DNA from: Oscillospiraceae bacterium
Lineage (GTDB): Bacteria; Bacillota; Clostridia; Oscillospirales; Ruminococcaceae
Direction: 5' to 3'
NCBI GenBank assembly: GCA_017547525.1
Contig: JAFYPL010000033.1
Location: 1 to 64,000 of the forward strand
DNA: 64,000 nt
Shown here: positions 1 through 8,195 of the stretch, piece by piece
How positions within the stretch are numbered: position 1 is the first letter of the stretch
Layout of the letters: every line of letters begins with the position of its first letter
Translations under genes and position numbers: made by a program
Notes under the pieces: model-generated
Told to the model about the DNA's origin: nothing
Database searches by the model: none
What the model saw: the letters and a program-made list of their open reading frames with translations, nothing else

Positions 1-141
1 AACCCACATTGGAATGTGTGAGAAGCCTTCTTCAACTGTTGCGCCTGGGATTGGAATCATATCCCATTTCATTGAGTCAAGACCACGACGGTCCATAACT
101 GTTTCAAAGTCATATCTTTTTGCGAATTTTGAGTATGCCAT
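1..141 (-). CDS. PatB/MalY-type PLP aminotransferase (cystathionine beta-lyase family), 5' end only
   Basis: The reverse strand encodes 47 residues running off the left edge, beginning MAYSKFAKRYDFETVMDRRG and ending at IPMWV. The combination FETVMDRRG, a nearby S-M-K-W-D and a following PMWV is the N-terminal signature of the PatB/MalY class I/II aminotransferases, which cleave cystathionine or cysteine to pyruvate, ammonia and a thiol with PLP. A Shine-Dalgarno AAAGGAAG lies 8-15 bases before the ATG. The PLP lysine lies outside the window, so activity cannot be judged. Family assignment is fairly sure, substrate is not. Confidence 0.75.
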   Translation of the reverse strand, partial: MAYSKFAKRYDFETVMDRRGLDSMKWDMIPIPGATVEEGFSHIPMWV

Positions 142-484
142 AATAATACTTCCTTTCGTTTTTTCCATGCGGGCAGACACCCGCATTATTATTTGTCTAC
201 ATTTTACTATAAAATGAAATAATTTTAAATACCTTTGCAACAAAATCTACACTATGATCAATGTAGCTAATTTTTTTTGTGCAACTTAGATATTACATAA
301 ATTAATGATTAGAAATTTAAGATATTTGATTTATAAAAATAATAAAAAACCTGAAAGTATATGTTTTTATAAACCTGATATATATGTGAAATCAGTGGTC
401 GGCTATATACTATAGCCTGCTGTTGCAAAAAATGATTATTTATATTAATATAGTACTATCGTAGACTTTCCGGGAGGAACACTT
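142..484. other. AT-rich divergent intergenic region
   Basis: No credible gene is seen in these 343 bases between two divergent genes. It holds a short GC hairpin near 169-184 (arms GCGGG/CCCGC) in the leader of the left gene, a perfect inverted repeat GGCTATA-tac-TATAGCC at 401-417 just upstream of the rightward promoter, and otherwise AT-rich sequence. The 401-417 repeat has no T-tract and could be an operator; this is inference. Confidence 0.5.
423..451 (+). promoter_or_regulatory. Probable sigma-A promoter for the GNAT operon
   Basis: TTGCAA (423-428) is followed after 17 bases by TAATAT (446-451). A strong ribosome site GGGAGG (472-477) then precedes the ATG at 485. Confidence 0.5.
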
Positions 485-1000
485 ATGGCTCTTCAGTTGA
501 AAAAACTGGATGAAAGCATGAAAGATTCTCTGGCAGCATTTATGGCTGACTGGGATGGCGAAAAGATAGTGCCTTCATCACTTGAAAAATATAAAGACGG
601 CTTTGAACGGCTGGCTGAATATCTGCACACAATGGAAAATGACCCACCACGTCTGATGTCACCATCCACATTATGGTTTCTTACAGACGGCCGGGAAATA
701 CTGGGTGCTGTTGAACTGAGACACTTTCTCAACAGCGGACTGCTGAAATACGGCGGCCATGTGGGTTATGGTGTTTCACCAAAGCACCGTGGTCACGGCT
801 ATGCACGGCAGATGGTAAAAATGTGTATGAAAGATGCCGCCCGGCTGGGAATAGACAGTATGCTTATCTGCTGTCTGGAATCAAATATACCATCAGCAAA
901 AACCATAGAAAACTGTGGTGGTCAGCTGGAAAACAGAGTAGACCTTATCCGTGACGGTAAAAGTGTAACGGGTCTCCGCTACTGGGTGGACGTAAAATAA
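485..1000 (+). CDS. GNAT family N-acetyltransferase
   Basis: This 171-residue protein has the GNAT fold signature. A beta strand HVGYGVSP leads into the acetyl-CoA pyrophosphate loop KHRGHGYARQM (about residues 100-110), and the conserved late segment N-I-P-S-A-K-T-I-E-N-C-G-G follows. It should transfer an acetyl group from acetyl-CoA to an amine. The substrate is unknown; the layout resembles the many small-molecule or antibiotic-type GNATs of Firmicutes. The start is fixed by GGGAGG seven bases upstream. It probably leads a three-gene operon with the MBL protein (31-base gap) and the DUF1904 protein. Confidence 0.85.
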   Translation: MALQLKKLDESMKDSLAAFMADWDGEKIVPSSLEKYKDGFERLAEYLHTMENDPPRLMSPSTLWFLTDGREILGAVELRHFLNSGLLKYGGHVGYGVSPKHRGHGYARQMVKMCMKDAARLGIDSMLICCLESNIPSAKTIENCGGQLENRVDLIRDGKSVTGLRYWVDVK

Positions 1001-1031
1001 CAATATAAATGTAATTAAAAAAACAGGCGTT

Positions 1032-1769
1032 ATGGAAAAAATAGAACTGAAACTGATAAAAGTAACTGACAGGTTGTATTACCTGCCACATTATGAAAAA
1101 AATGACTGGTGTACAATAGGTCTGATAATAGGTGACAAACACACAATGATGCTGGATTCCGGTGCATCTGAACGTCACGTGAAAATGTTTATGCAGCAGC
1201 TGGAAGAAAACGGTCTGCCAAAACCTGACCTGTGCGCCCTTACTCACTGGCACTGGGATCATACATATGGTCTGGCACATCTGGAAAACGTAACCAGCTT
1301 TGCCACAAAACAGACCAACGAACTGCTGAAAAAGATGCAGGACTGGCAGTGGTCTGACGAAGATATGAAAAAACGTATTGAAACAGGTGAAGACCTGGCG
1401 TTCTCATATCCTCATATAAATGACGAATATCCTGATAAATCACTGATAAAAGTAGAAACAGCCACAGTTGAATATGCTGAAAAACTGACAATTGACCTGG
1501 GCGGTGTGACAGTGAAGCTGAAAATGGTAGAAAACAGCCACAGTTATGACTGCGCAATTATATACATTCCGGAAGAAAAATGTATTTTCCTGGGTGATAT
1601 TCATTACGAAGATCTGTTGCCGGAAAAACCTGTATATTACAAAGACAGCCACAATAAACTTATTACTGCCCTGCGTAAGTTTGACTTTGACAAAGTACTG
1701 TCTGGCCATCAGATGCTCATGGACAATGTACAGCTGTTCAGCCAGCTGGCAGGAGTAGAAACAGTATAG
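1032..1769 (+). CDS. Metallo-beta-lactamase fold hydrolase
   Basis: The 245-residue protein carries the zinc-binding motif HWHWDH (H-x-H-x-D-H) at about residues 73-78, a later NSHS histidine (about 168), the metal-bridging aspartate in FLGDIHYED (about 186) and the terminal histidine in LSGHQML. All ligands for a dinuclear metal site therefore appear present. The substrate is not evident. There is no export signal, so it is cytoplasmic and not an antibiotic beta-lactamase. The ribosome site is weak (AGGCG), suggesting coupling to the upstream acetyltransferase gene. Confidence 0.85.
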   Translation: MEKIELKLIKVTDRLYYLPHYEKNDWCTIGLIIGDKHTMMLDSGASERHVKMFMQQLEENGLPKPDLCALTHWHWDHTYGLAHLENVTSFATKQTNELLKKMQDWQWSDEDMKKRIETGEDLAFSYPHINDEYPDKSLIKVETATVEYAEKLTIDLGGVTVKLKMVENSHSYDCAIIYIPEEKCIFLGDIHYEDLLPEKPVYYKDSHNKLITALRKFDFDKVLSGHQMLMDNVQLFSQLAGVETV

Positions 1770-1779
1770 GGAGGTAGCT

Positions 1780-2097
1780 ATGCCACACGTATCAATAAAC
1801 GGAATAGAAAAAAAGGATTTTGATGCCATTATTGCTGACGTACAGGAAAAAATCAGCGAAATTACCGGCGTAGGTCTGGAAAAAGTGGTGCTGGAATACG
1901 CACCTGCCTCATTGTATATCTGCAATAAACCTGCAGACCATCTGGCGACTGTACACATCTGGTGGCGTCGCCGTCCTGCTCATATGCAGCACGATGTGGC
2001 GTATACAGTAGGTGAAATTATCAAAAAGCAGACAGGTAAAACAAATGTAAAGGTGAAATATGTAAACCTTGACCCAGATGACCTGTATGATGTATGA
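1780..2097 (+). CDS. DUF1904 family protein
   Basis: This 105-residue protein starts 10 bases after the MBL stop codon, behind a strong GGGAGGT site. It has an alpha/beta, tautomerase-like look: an N-terminal MPHVSINGI strand, a helix with K-x-x-x-x-E-I, then a W-W-R-R-R segment. It matches my memory of the small DUF1904 family, which has no known function. Its co-occurrence with GNAT and MBL genes gives no clear role. Confidence 0.6.
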   Translation: MPHVSINGIEKKDFDAIIADVQEKISEITGVGLEKVVLEYAPASLYICNKPADHLATVHIWWRRRPAHMQHDVAYTVGEIIKKQTGKTNVKVKYVNLDPDDLYDV

Positions 2098-2127
2098 ACC
2101 TGACGGATATATAATACGAAAGTAAAC

Positions 2128-2146
2128 AGGGCGCATAAAGCGCCCT
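2128..2146 (+). terminator. Hairpin after the DUF1904 gene
   Basis: Perfect 7-bp stem AGGGCGC/GCGCCCT with loop ATAAA, followed by only a poor T-rich stretch (attatatatgtaatttt). It is probably a terminator, though a weak one. Confidence 0.5.
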
Positions 2147-2213
2147 ATTATATATGTAATTTTATAAAATACCTATATATGTAAAAACTGATAATGTAAA
2201 TGAAATATGTGGC

Positions 2214-2243
2214 TTGATTTTCAGTATAATTATATAGTATTAT
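2214..2243 (+). promoter_or_regulatory. Promoter of the RND exporter-tetR operon
   Basis: TTGATT (2214-2219) is followed after 18 bases by TATTAT (2238-2243). The predicted transcription start falls inside the palindrome that follows, so a bound repressor would block it. Confidence 0.55.
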
Positions 2244-2246
2244 CTA

Positions 2247-2272
2247 AGTGTCCGACCATATGGTCGGACACT
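2247..2272. promoter_or_regulatory. 26-bp perfect palindrome, probable TetR operator
   Basis: AGTGTCCGACCAT followed by its exact reverse complement forms an uninterrupted 26-bp palindrome with the core GACCATATGGTC. It begins three bases after the -10 element and 43 bases before the RND start codon. Its size and position are typical of TetR-family operators. The only TetR gene nearby that is intact is the second gene of this operon, so autorepression is the simple reading (inference). Confidence 0.75.
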
Positions 2273-2314
2273 GTAGCGTGTAACAAGCAATTATTATAGA
2301 TTCAAGGAGATTTT

Positions 2315-5300
2315 ATGACAAAGTACAGTGTAAAGAAACCATATACAGTGCTGGTGGGTATACTGCTGGTGCTGGTATTGGGGGTGGTTTCGTTTCTGGG
2401 TCTGAATACTGACCTTTTACCTGCCATGGACCTGCCTTACGTGGTTGTGTACACCGTTTATCCGGGTGCCAGCCCTGAAAGGGTAGAGGTTGCGGTCACA
2501 CAGCCGCTGGAAAGCGCAGTAGCTACCACATCCGGTCTGGAGAATATCAGCAGTGTTTCTTCAGAAAACCTGAGCCTTATCATAATGGAGTTCAGCGGCA
2601 GTACCAATATGGACTCCGCCATGATAGAACTTTCCAATAACATAGACATGGTTTCCGGTTATCTGGATGACATGGTGCAGTCACCGGTTCTGATGAAAAT
2701 CAATCCGGATATGCTGCCGGTGCAGATGCTGTCTGTAGATGTGGATGGCATGGACATCAAACAGCTGTCTGAATACGTGGAAAATGAACTGGCCCCACGT
2801 CTGGAGCGTCTGGATGGCGTAGCCACAGTTGACGCATCCGGTCTGGTAAGCGATCATGTGGATATCCGCCTCAATCAGGAAAAAATTGATCGGGTGAATG
2901 ACCAGATTCTCAAGGCTGTAAACAGCGAACTGTACAAGACAAAAAAAGATCTGGATAAGGCACAGCAGGAACTGAATGACGGTATGGCACTGATGGCCGC
3001 CAAAGAACAGGAAGCCTACACACAGCTGGCCAATGCATCAGCACAGCTGGACGCAGGTCAGGCGCAGGCACAGGCCATTGCTGCAGAAAAAAGCCGTCTG
3101 GAAATACAGCTGGCTATTTATGAACAGGCACGGCAGTTGGTGGGCCCATTGTCACAGATGAGAACAATGGATTTTGCACTGTCTGCAATTATCGGTCTGG
3201 GCGACCAGTTCCCACAGCTGGGTATATCTTCAGCCACTACACTGGAAGATATAATGAATTTTTCCATAGATCTGCCGGATGAAATCCCTGCCGAAATAGA
3301 ATCCCGGTTGGCAAATGCACTTACACAGCTGAGAGATGCTTTACAGGGTATGATAGACCAGTCCGGTGAACAGCTGACGATGTCCAGCACACTGGCAGAC
3401 CTGCAGGCGTTTATTCAGTCAGCAACAGCACAGCTGATTGAAGGTCTGCAGACTATGGGTATTCCCCAGGAAATTATAGATACAGGCAGTACTATTCTGA
3501 TGGACAGCCAGATTGCATCACTGAAAAGTGAGCTTTCACGGGCTACCCTTATGTCAGAACAGATGGGTGCAACACTGCAGCAGCTGCAGGATACTTATGC
3601 CCAGCTGGAAACTGCAAAAATGCAGGCCGCATCACAGCTGGCGGCCGCATCTGTACAGCTGTCCAGTGCACAGGCACAGCTGGATGCCGGTGTAGTGCAG
3701 TTTGAATCTGCACGTGACCAGGCATTGAAACAGGCAAATATAGACAGTCTGGTTACACAGTCAATGCTGTCAAACATCCTTATGGCACAGAACTTTTCCA
3801 TGCCAGCAGGCTATGTGGCACATGGCAACGAAAGTATTACGGTAAAAGTAGGCGAAACTTTTGCATCGTTGGAAGAACTGAAGAATCTGCTGCTGGTTGA
3901 TATGGGTATAGATGGTGTAGACCCTGTATATCTGCACTCGGTGGCTGATATTTCAGTAGGAGACAACTCTGCAGACAGTTATGTTCGTGTAAACGGTAAC
4001 CCGGGTGTAAGTATATCCATACAGAAATCCTCCACAGCTTCCACTTCACGGGTATCAGAACTGGTAAATGAAGAAGTGGCACGGATTATGGAAGAAAATC
4101 CGGCTGTTCATATTACACAGCTGATGGACCAGGGCATATTCATCGAAATGGTGGTAAACAGCGTTCTCAGTAATATGGGTTACGGTGGTATTATTGCCCT
4201 TATCGTTCTTATATTCTTCCTTAAAGACTGGAAACCTACACTTATTATCGGTTTCTCCATTCCTCTCAGTGTTCTTTTTGCCGTTGTACTTATGTACTTC
4301 AGCGATGTAAACCTGAACGTTATGTCTCTGTCAGGTCTGGCGCTGGGTATAGGTATGTTGGTTGATAACTCCATTGTTGTTATCGAAAACGTTTATCGTC
4401 TGCGTAACCTTGGTTACTCCAGAGTAAAGGCGGCGGTTATCGGCGCACAGCAGGTTGGCGGTGCTATTGCATCTTCCACACTTACCACTATATGCGTATT
4501 TTTACCTATCGTATTTACAGATGGCCTTACACGCCAGCTGTTTACAGACATGGGTCTGACTATCGGTTACTCACTGGTAGCCAGCCTTGTGGTGGCACTG
4601 ACAGTAGTGCCAGCCATGGCATCAGTAATGCTGAAAGAGACAAAAGACCGGTCAGCTGGCATTTTCAGCAAACTGACTGCTGTATATGAAAAAGCACTGG
4701 CATGGAACCTTGACCATAAATGGGCGGTTATAATACTTACTGTAGGTCTGCTGGCGTTCAGCGGCTGGAAAGCAACACAGATGCCTATGACGCTTATTCC
4801 GTCTATGGACTCTACACAGATGCAGATGACTCTTACTATGCCTGCAGAAACTACAGACGAAGACCTTATCCGCCATGCGGAAATCATTGCTGAAAGAACA
4901 CGGACCATAGAAAACGTACAGACTGTAGGTATTTCCATGGGCGGCAGTGGTCTGACTAGCCTTATGGGCGGCAGCAGCGACGGCAGCAAGAGCATGTCAT
5001 TCTATGTGGTGCTTGATGAGGATAAAAAACTCACAAACGAAGAAATTGCAGTTGTTATAGAACAGCAGAACCCAGAATATGAAGATACACTGTCCATCAC
5101 AGCAAACACTATGGACCTTAGTGCCCTGACAGGCAGCGGTATCAGCATCCAGATAAAAGGTAATGATCTGGATATACTGCGGCAGGAAGCAGGGAAAATA
5201 TCCGACCGAATCCGTGATGTGGAAGGTGTGGCAGCGGTACATGACGGTTCAGACACAGCTGTTGAAGAACTGCGTATAGAAATAAACAAGACCGAAGCTA

Positions 5301-6247
5301 TGAAAAATGGTCTTACAGTAGCACAGGTTTTTCAGACAGTAAGCGCAGCCCTGACTGAAACCACAACAGCTACTACCCTTACATTTGAAGGTGAAGATAT
5401 GGATGCTATTATCCATACAGCAGCCACATACACCAGAGAAAATATCGGTTCTCTTACAGTGGCTACAAAAACTGACGAAGACGGCAAAGAAGAAAAAATC
5501 ACTCTGGCTGACATCGCTGTTATTCACACATCAACCAGCCCAGACAGTATCAACCGTGCAAACCAGTCCAGATACACCACAGTAACAGTTGAACTGGAAG
5601 ATGGCTACAATGCCACACTGGTGTCCAGAGAAATCGAAACAAAGCTGAAAGACTATGAAGCACCAAAAGGTTACAGCTATGCTATGACAGGTGAGGACGA
5701 AACAATACTCAATGCCATGATAGATATGCTGAAAATGATTGCTCTGGCAGTAGTATTTATCTATCTTATTATGGTGGCGCAGTTCCAGAGCCTGAAATCA
5801 CCATTTATTGTTATGTTTACCATTCCACTGGCATTCACAGGTGGTCTTCTGGCGCTTCTTATTACAGACACCATGCTGTCTATAGTAGCCATGATAGGTT
5901 TCCTGGTACTTGCCGGCGTTGTAGTAAACAATGGTATCGTATTTGTAGACTATGTAAACACTCTTCGTCTGGAAGGTATGGATAAAAGAGATGCCCTGAT
6001 ACAGACAGGCCGCGACAGAATCCGTCCTATCCTGATGACAGCCCTTACCACAATACTGGCCAACAGTACTATGGCTATGGGCGTGGGTATGGGTGCAGAA
6101 CTCAGCCGGGGTATGGCCATAGTTTCTATCGGTGGTCTGGCATATGCCACACTGCTGACACTGTTCCTGGTACCTGCGCTGTACGATGTTTTCAACCGTG
6201 GTGAAATGAAGCGGATTGATGTTGATTTTGAAGATGAGGGATTGTAA
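2315..6247 (+). CDS. RND (HAE1/AcrB-type) efflux transporter with large coiled-coil insertion
   Basis: This 1310-residue membrane protein has the RND plan: TM1 at about residues 8-30, an extracytoplasmic half, TM2-6 from about 615, the TM4 motif GMLVDNSIVVIENV near 680, a second extracytoplasmic half, and the repeated TM10 motif GVVVNNGIVFVDYVN near 1190. It should export amphiphilic compounds by proton antiport. AcrB-type proteins are usually about 1030-1050 residues. The extra length is a Gln/Ala-rich helical insert at about 203-490 with coiled-coil character (many AQLDAGQAQ-type heptads). TM4 has Asp-Asn where AcrB has Asp-Asp. No membrane-fusion adaptor gene is adjacent, so the insert may take that role (inference). 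Regulation is probably by the adjacent tetR. Confidence 0.9.
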   Translation: MTKYSVKKPYTVLVGILLVLVLGVVSFLGLNTDLLPAMDLPYVVVYTVYPGASPERVEVAVTQPLESAVATTSGLENISSVSSENLSLIIMEFSGSTNMDSAMIELSNNIDMVSGYLDDMVQSPVLMKINPDMLPVQMLSVDVDGMDIKQLSEYVENELAPRLERLDGVATVDASGLVSDHVDIRLNQEKIDRVNDQILKAVNSELYKTKKDLDKAQQELNDGMALMAAKEQEAYTQLANASAQLDAGQAQAQAIAAEKSRLEIQLAIYEQARQLVGPLSQMRTMDFALSAIIGLGDQFPQLGISSATTLEDIMNFSIDLPDEIPAEIESRLANALTQLRDALQGMIDQSGEQLTMSSTLADLQAFIQSATAQLIEGLQTMGIPQEIIDTGSTILMDSQIASLKSELSRATLMSEQMGATLQQLQDTYAQLETAKMQAASQLAAASVQLSSAQAQLDAGVVQFESARDQALKQANIDSLVTQSMLSNILMAQNFSMPAGYVAHGNESITVKVGETFASLEELKNLLLVDMGIDGVDPVYLHSVADISVGDNSADSYVRVNGNPGVSISIQKSSTASTSRVSELVNEEVARIMEENPAVHITQLMDQGIFIEMVVNSVLSNMGYGGIIALIVLIFFLKDWKPTLIIGFSIPLSVLFAVVLMYFSDVNLNVMSLSGLALGIGMLVDNSIVVIENVYRLRNLGYSRVKAAVIGAQQVGGAIASSTLTTICVFLPIVFTDGLTRQLFTDMGLTIGYSLVASLVVALTVVPAMASVMLKETKDRSAGIFSKLTAVYEKALAWNLDHKWAVIILTVGLLAFSGWKATQMPMTLIPSMDSTQMQMTLTMPAETTDEDLIRHAEIIAERTRTIENVQTVGISMGGSGLTSLMGGSSDGSKSMSFYVVLDEDKKLTNEEIAVVIEQQNPEYEDTLSITANTMDLSALTGSGISIQIKGNDLDILRQEAGKISDRIRDVEGVAAVHDGSDTAVEELRIEINKTEAMKNGLTVAQVFQTVSAALTETTTATTLTFEGEDMDAIIHTAATYTRENIGSLTVATKTDEDGKEEKITLADIAVIHTSTSPDSINRANQSRYTTVTVELEDGYNATLVSREIETKLKDYEAPKGYSYAMTGEDETILNAMIDMLKMIALAVVFIYLIMVAQFQSLKSPFIVMFTIPLAFTGGLLALLITDTMLSIVAMIGFLVLAGVVVNNGIVFVDYVNTLRLEGMDKRDALIQTGRDRIRPILMTALTTILANSTMAMGVGMGAELSRGMAIVSIGGLAYATLLTLFLVPALYDVFNRGEMKRIDVDFEDEGL

Positions 6248-6250
6248 TAT

Positions 6251-6844
6251 ATGAAAAAATACTCTGAAAAAGAAATGATTATATTCAGTGGTGTTATAAA
6301 ACTGGCTAAGTCCGGTGTACCGCTGACTGAAATTACAGCCCGCCAGATAGCTGAGGCTGCCGGTATTGGTAAAGCCACTATCTATGATTATTTTTCTTCA
6401 AAGGAAGAAATCCTTGTTCATGCCATGGTTTATGCTTTGCAGCAGCAGCTGGAGATTACCAATAGCCGGCTGGAGGAAATAGACAGCTTCAAAGGCAAAA
6501 TGACCTATATATATAATGATATAATAGATAAAGCACAGGATTCCTTTTCTGCTTTCAGCTTTATTTCATCTATAGGTGGCCCTGAAAAGATACGCTCATT
6601 TTTCAATGAAACAGGTCATTGCCGGATGGTGAATGAAACACTGAAAGGCATCGGAACAACAATGGCTGCGGTACTGGAGTATGGCCGACAGACAGGTGTT
6701 ATCTCTGTTACTGATAAAGAGTATTCCTATATGGTTGTTTCAGGTAATATCTCTGCGGTCAGTGCGGCACGGACAGAAAAAAGATTCAGCCGTGAAAAAA
6801 TATGTGAAACAGCGTATAAAATGCTGGTAAAATCAATGAATTAA
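6251..6844 (+). CDS. TetR family transcriptional regulator, probable repressor of the RND operon
   Basis: The 197-residue protein has an N-terminal TetR helix-turn-helix (about residues 20-50): ITARQIAEAAGIGKATIYDY, then F-S-S-K-E-E. The C-terminal ligand domain is unremarkable. The start codon lies three bases after the RND stop, with the ribosome site GAGGG inside the end of the exporter gene, so the two are translationally coupled. The 26-bp palindrome at the operon promoter is the likely binding site. The inducing ligand is unknown, probably an exporter substrate. Confidence 0.88.
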   Translation: MKKYSEKEMIIFSGVIKLAKSGVPLTEITARQIAEAAGIGKATIYDYFSSKEEILVHAMVYALQQQLEITNSRLEEIDSFKGKMTYIYNDIIDKAQDSFSAFSFISSIGGPEKIRSFFNETGHCRMVNETLKGIGTTMAAVLEYGRQTGVISVTDKEYSYMVVSGNISAVSAARTEKRFSREKICETAYKMLVKSMN

Positions 6845-6849
6845 AAATA

Positions 6850-6876
6850 AAACCGGAGTGTTGGTCACTCCGGTTT
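6850..6876. terminator. Bidirectional terminator between tetR and the LUD gene
   Basis: 11-bp stem AAACCGGAGTG/CACTCCGGTTT, loop TTGGT, with T-runs on both strands. It lies between convergent genes. Confidence 0.85.
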
Positions 6877-6890
6877 TTTGTTATATAAAT

Positions 6891-7490
6891 TTAATAACCT
6901 GCGTCTTCGTTTATAAGTACCACTTCATATTCACAGCCATTTGGTTTGTCTGTAAATACAGAAAAAGCTCTGCAAATTCGGGCAGGTGATGCGCAGTCAT
7001 AGCATCTGTCGCCTTTGGCGCCGCATGGTGTAGGCATATTCAGTCTTCTTGCATTCAGTGGTGCGGCTATGTTTCTGGCACGGTACATTGCTGATTCAAA
7101 ATCCGGTGCAATTTTGTTTTTGCCTATTACCAGATACACTTTTTTGTGACCGTATATGGTTGATGCCACACGGTTACCACTGCCGTCTATGTTTATTATT
7201 TCGCCTTTTTCGGAAATACCGTTTACAGATGAAATATAAACTTCTGCATTTGCAGCGGCAGTCAGTATTTCAGGGCGTGTCATACCCGGTGTGGTTTTCC
7301 AGTGCCAGTATACAGTGTTGTTCCGGGACAGCTTTTCATACAGCCCCATTTCCTCTGCTGTCATACTGCCACCTATACCTACAGTGGCGTTTGTAATCTG
7401 TTTCTCCATATATACTGCTGCCTCTGCTTTTGTATTATGGACAGATACTTTATACCCTTTCTTTTCCAGATTTTTTACAAGTTCAGTCAT
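6891..7490 (-). CDS. LUD-domain protein (LutC/YkgG-like, DUF162)
   Basis: This 199-residue protein shows the LUD fold: a helical N-terminus, then VGIGGSMTAEEMGL, then I-S-S-V-N-G-I-S-E-K-G-E-I-I-N-I-D-G-S-G-N-R-V and the Y-L-V-I-G-K-N-K-I strand. A C-terminal cysteine motif CX6CX2CX6C (about residues 161-178) is typical of this small stand-alone subfamily. Relatives take part in lactate utilisation, but no lutA/lutB partners are here and the role is unknown. The start is one base from the stop of the upstream DUF1461 gene, so both are co-translated. Confidence 0.8.
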   Translation of the reverse strand: MTELVKNLEKKGYKVSVHNTKAEAAVYMEKQITNATVGIGGSMTAEEMGLYEKLSRNNTVYWHWKTTPGMTRPEILTAAANAEVYISSVNGISEKGEIINIDGSGNRVASTIYGHKKVYLVIGKNKIAPDFESAMYRARNIAAPLNARRLNMPTPCGAKGDRCYDCASPARICRAFSVFTDKPNGCEYEVVLINEDAGY

Positions 7491-7491
7491 A

Positions 7492-8178
7492 TTATGCTGT
7501 TACCTTTCTGTCAGCCTGTTTTTTCAGCTTGCTTATAGCTGTGAAAAATACGAAATACATCATTGCAAATCTGATCAATATGCTGCTGCACATAGCCAGG
7601 AAGAAATTCAGCGGGAACATATTTATCATTGTGCTGATTCTTGGGTCCAGCAGCCACAGGTCGTTTGTAAATACCACATGATGAAACAGTGTCCAGAATG
7701 TGTTGAAATCAAATATGAACATCAGCGCAAATCCTATTGTCATGACCAGTGCAAACCCCAGCGCAAACTTTGCCCCGTCGCTGATACCGGCCAGCAACCC
7801 GGCCTTATCACGGGATATCATCACGCCCAGTATGGCCAGCGCCACCGCCAGCATAGTGTACATTGTTCTGGCGGCAAAACGGTACAGGTTTTTTACATCA
7901 ATCATGTGAGTTTTTTCTCTTTCATCAAAAGTCTCACTCATCACGCCGAATTCTTCAGCCTGCATATCCAGATCATCACGTTGGTCATTCAGATAGTCCA
8001 GCAGCATCACAGTGGCTTTGTCCAGATCTTCCATGGACATGCCGGTGTCTGCGGTGGTGTTGTTTTTCCGGTACTGATTTGTGTAAAAACTTTCGGTGTT
8101 TACCACGGTAAATACTGAAAACAGTATCATAAACAACATCAGACATATGCAACTGATACGGTATAAAAGTTTATTCAT
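7492..8178 (-). CDS. DUF1461 / TIGR01906 integral membrane protein
   Basis: The 228-residue protein has four predicted membrane segments: about 7-27, 105-125, 138-158 and 190-212. The extracellular loop after the first segment is acidic (about 28-95). The segment LFHHVVFTNDLWLL followed by D-P and M-F-P-L-N-F-F is the hallmark of the DUF1461 family, found in Firmicutes and of unknown function. It sits between the aldo-keto reductase and the LUD gene in a tight reverse operon. Confidence 0.8.
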   Translation of the reverse strand: MNKLLYRISCICLMLFMILFSVFTVVNTESFYTNQYRKNNTTADTGMSMEDLDKATVMLLDYLNDQRDDLDMQAEEFGVMSETFDEREKTHMIDVKNLYRFAARTMYTMLAVALAILGVMISRDKAGLLAGISDGAKFALGFALVMTIGFALMFIFDFNTFWTLFHHVVFTNDLWLLDPRISTMINMFPLNFFLAMCSSILIRFAMMYFVFFTAISKLKKQADRKVTA

Positions 8179-8195
8179 ACATCCAGCCTCTGTTA

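Noticed and set aside
14..217. 67-codon plus-strand frame at the left edge
   Set aside because: It is antisense to the aminotransferase start and its promoter region.
6891..7490. Cysteine-rich tail of the LUD protein as a new feature
   Set aside because: As far as I recall, the CX6CX2CX6C tail is usual in this stand-alone LUD subgroup.
7291..8118. 275-codon plus-strand frame opposite the LUD and DUF1461 genes
   Set aside because: It spans two well-supported reverse genes, and its translation has no recognisable motif.
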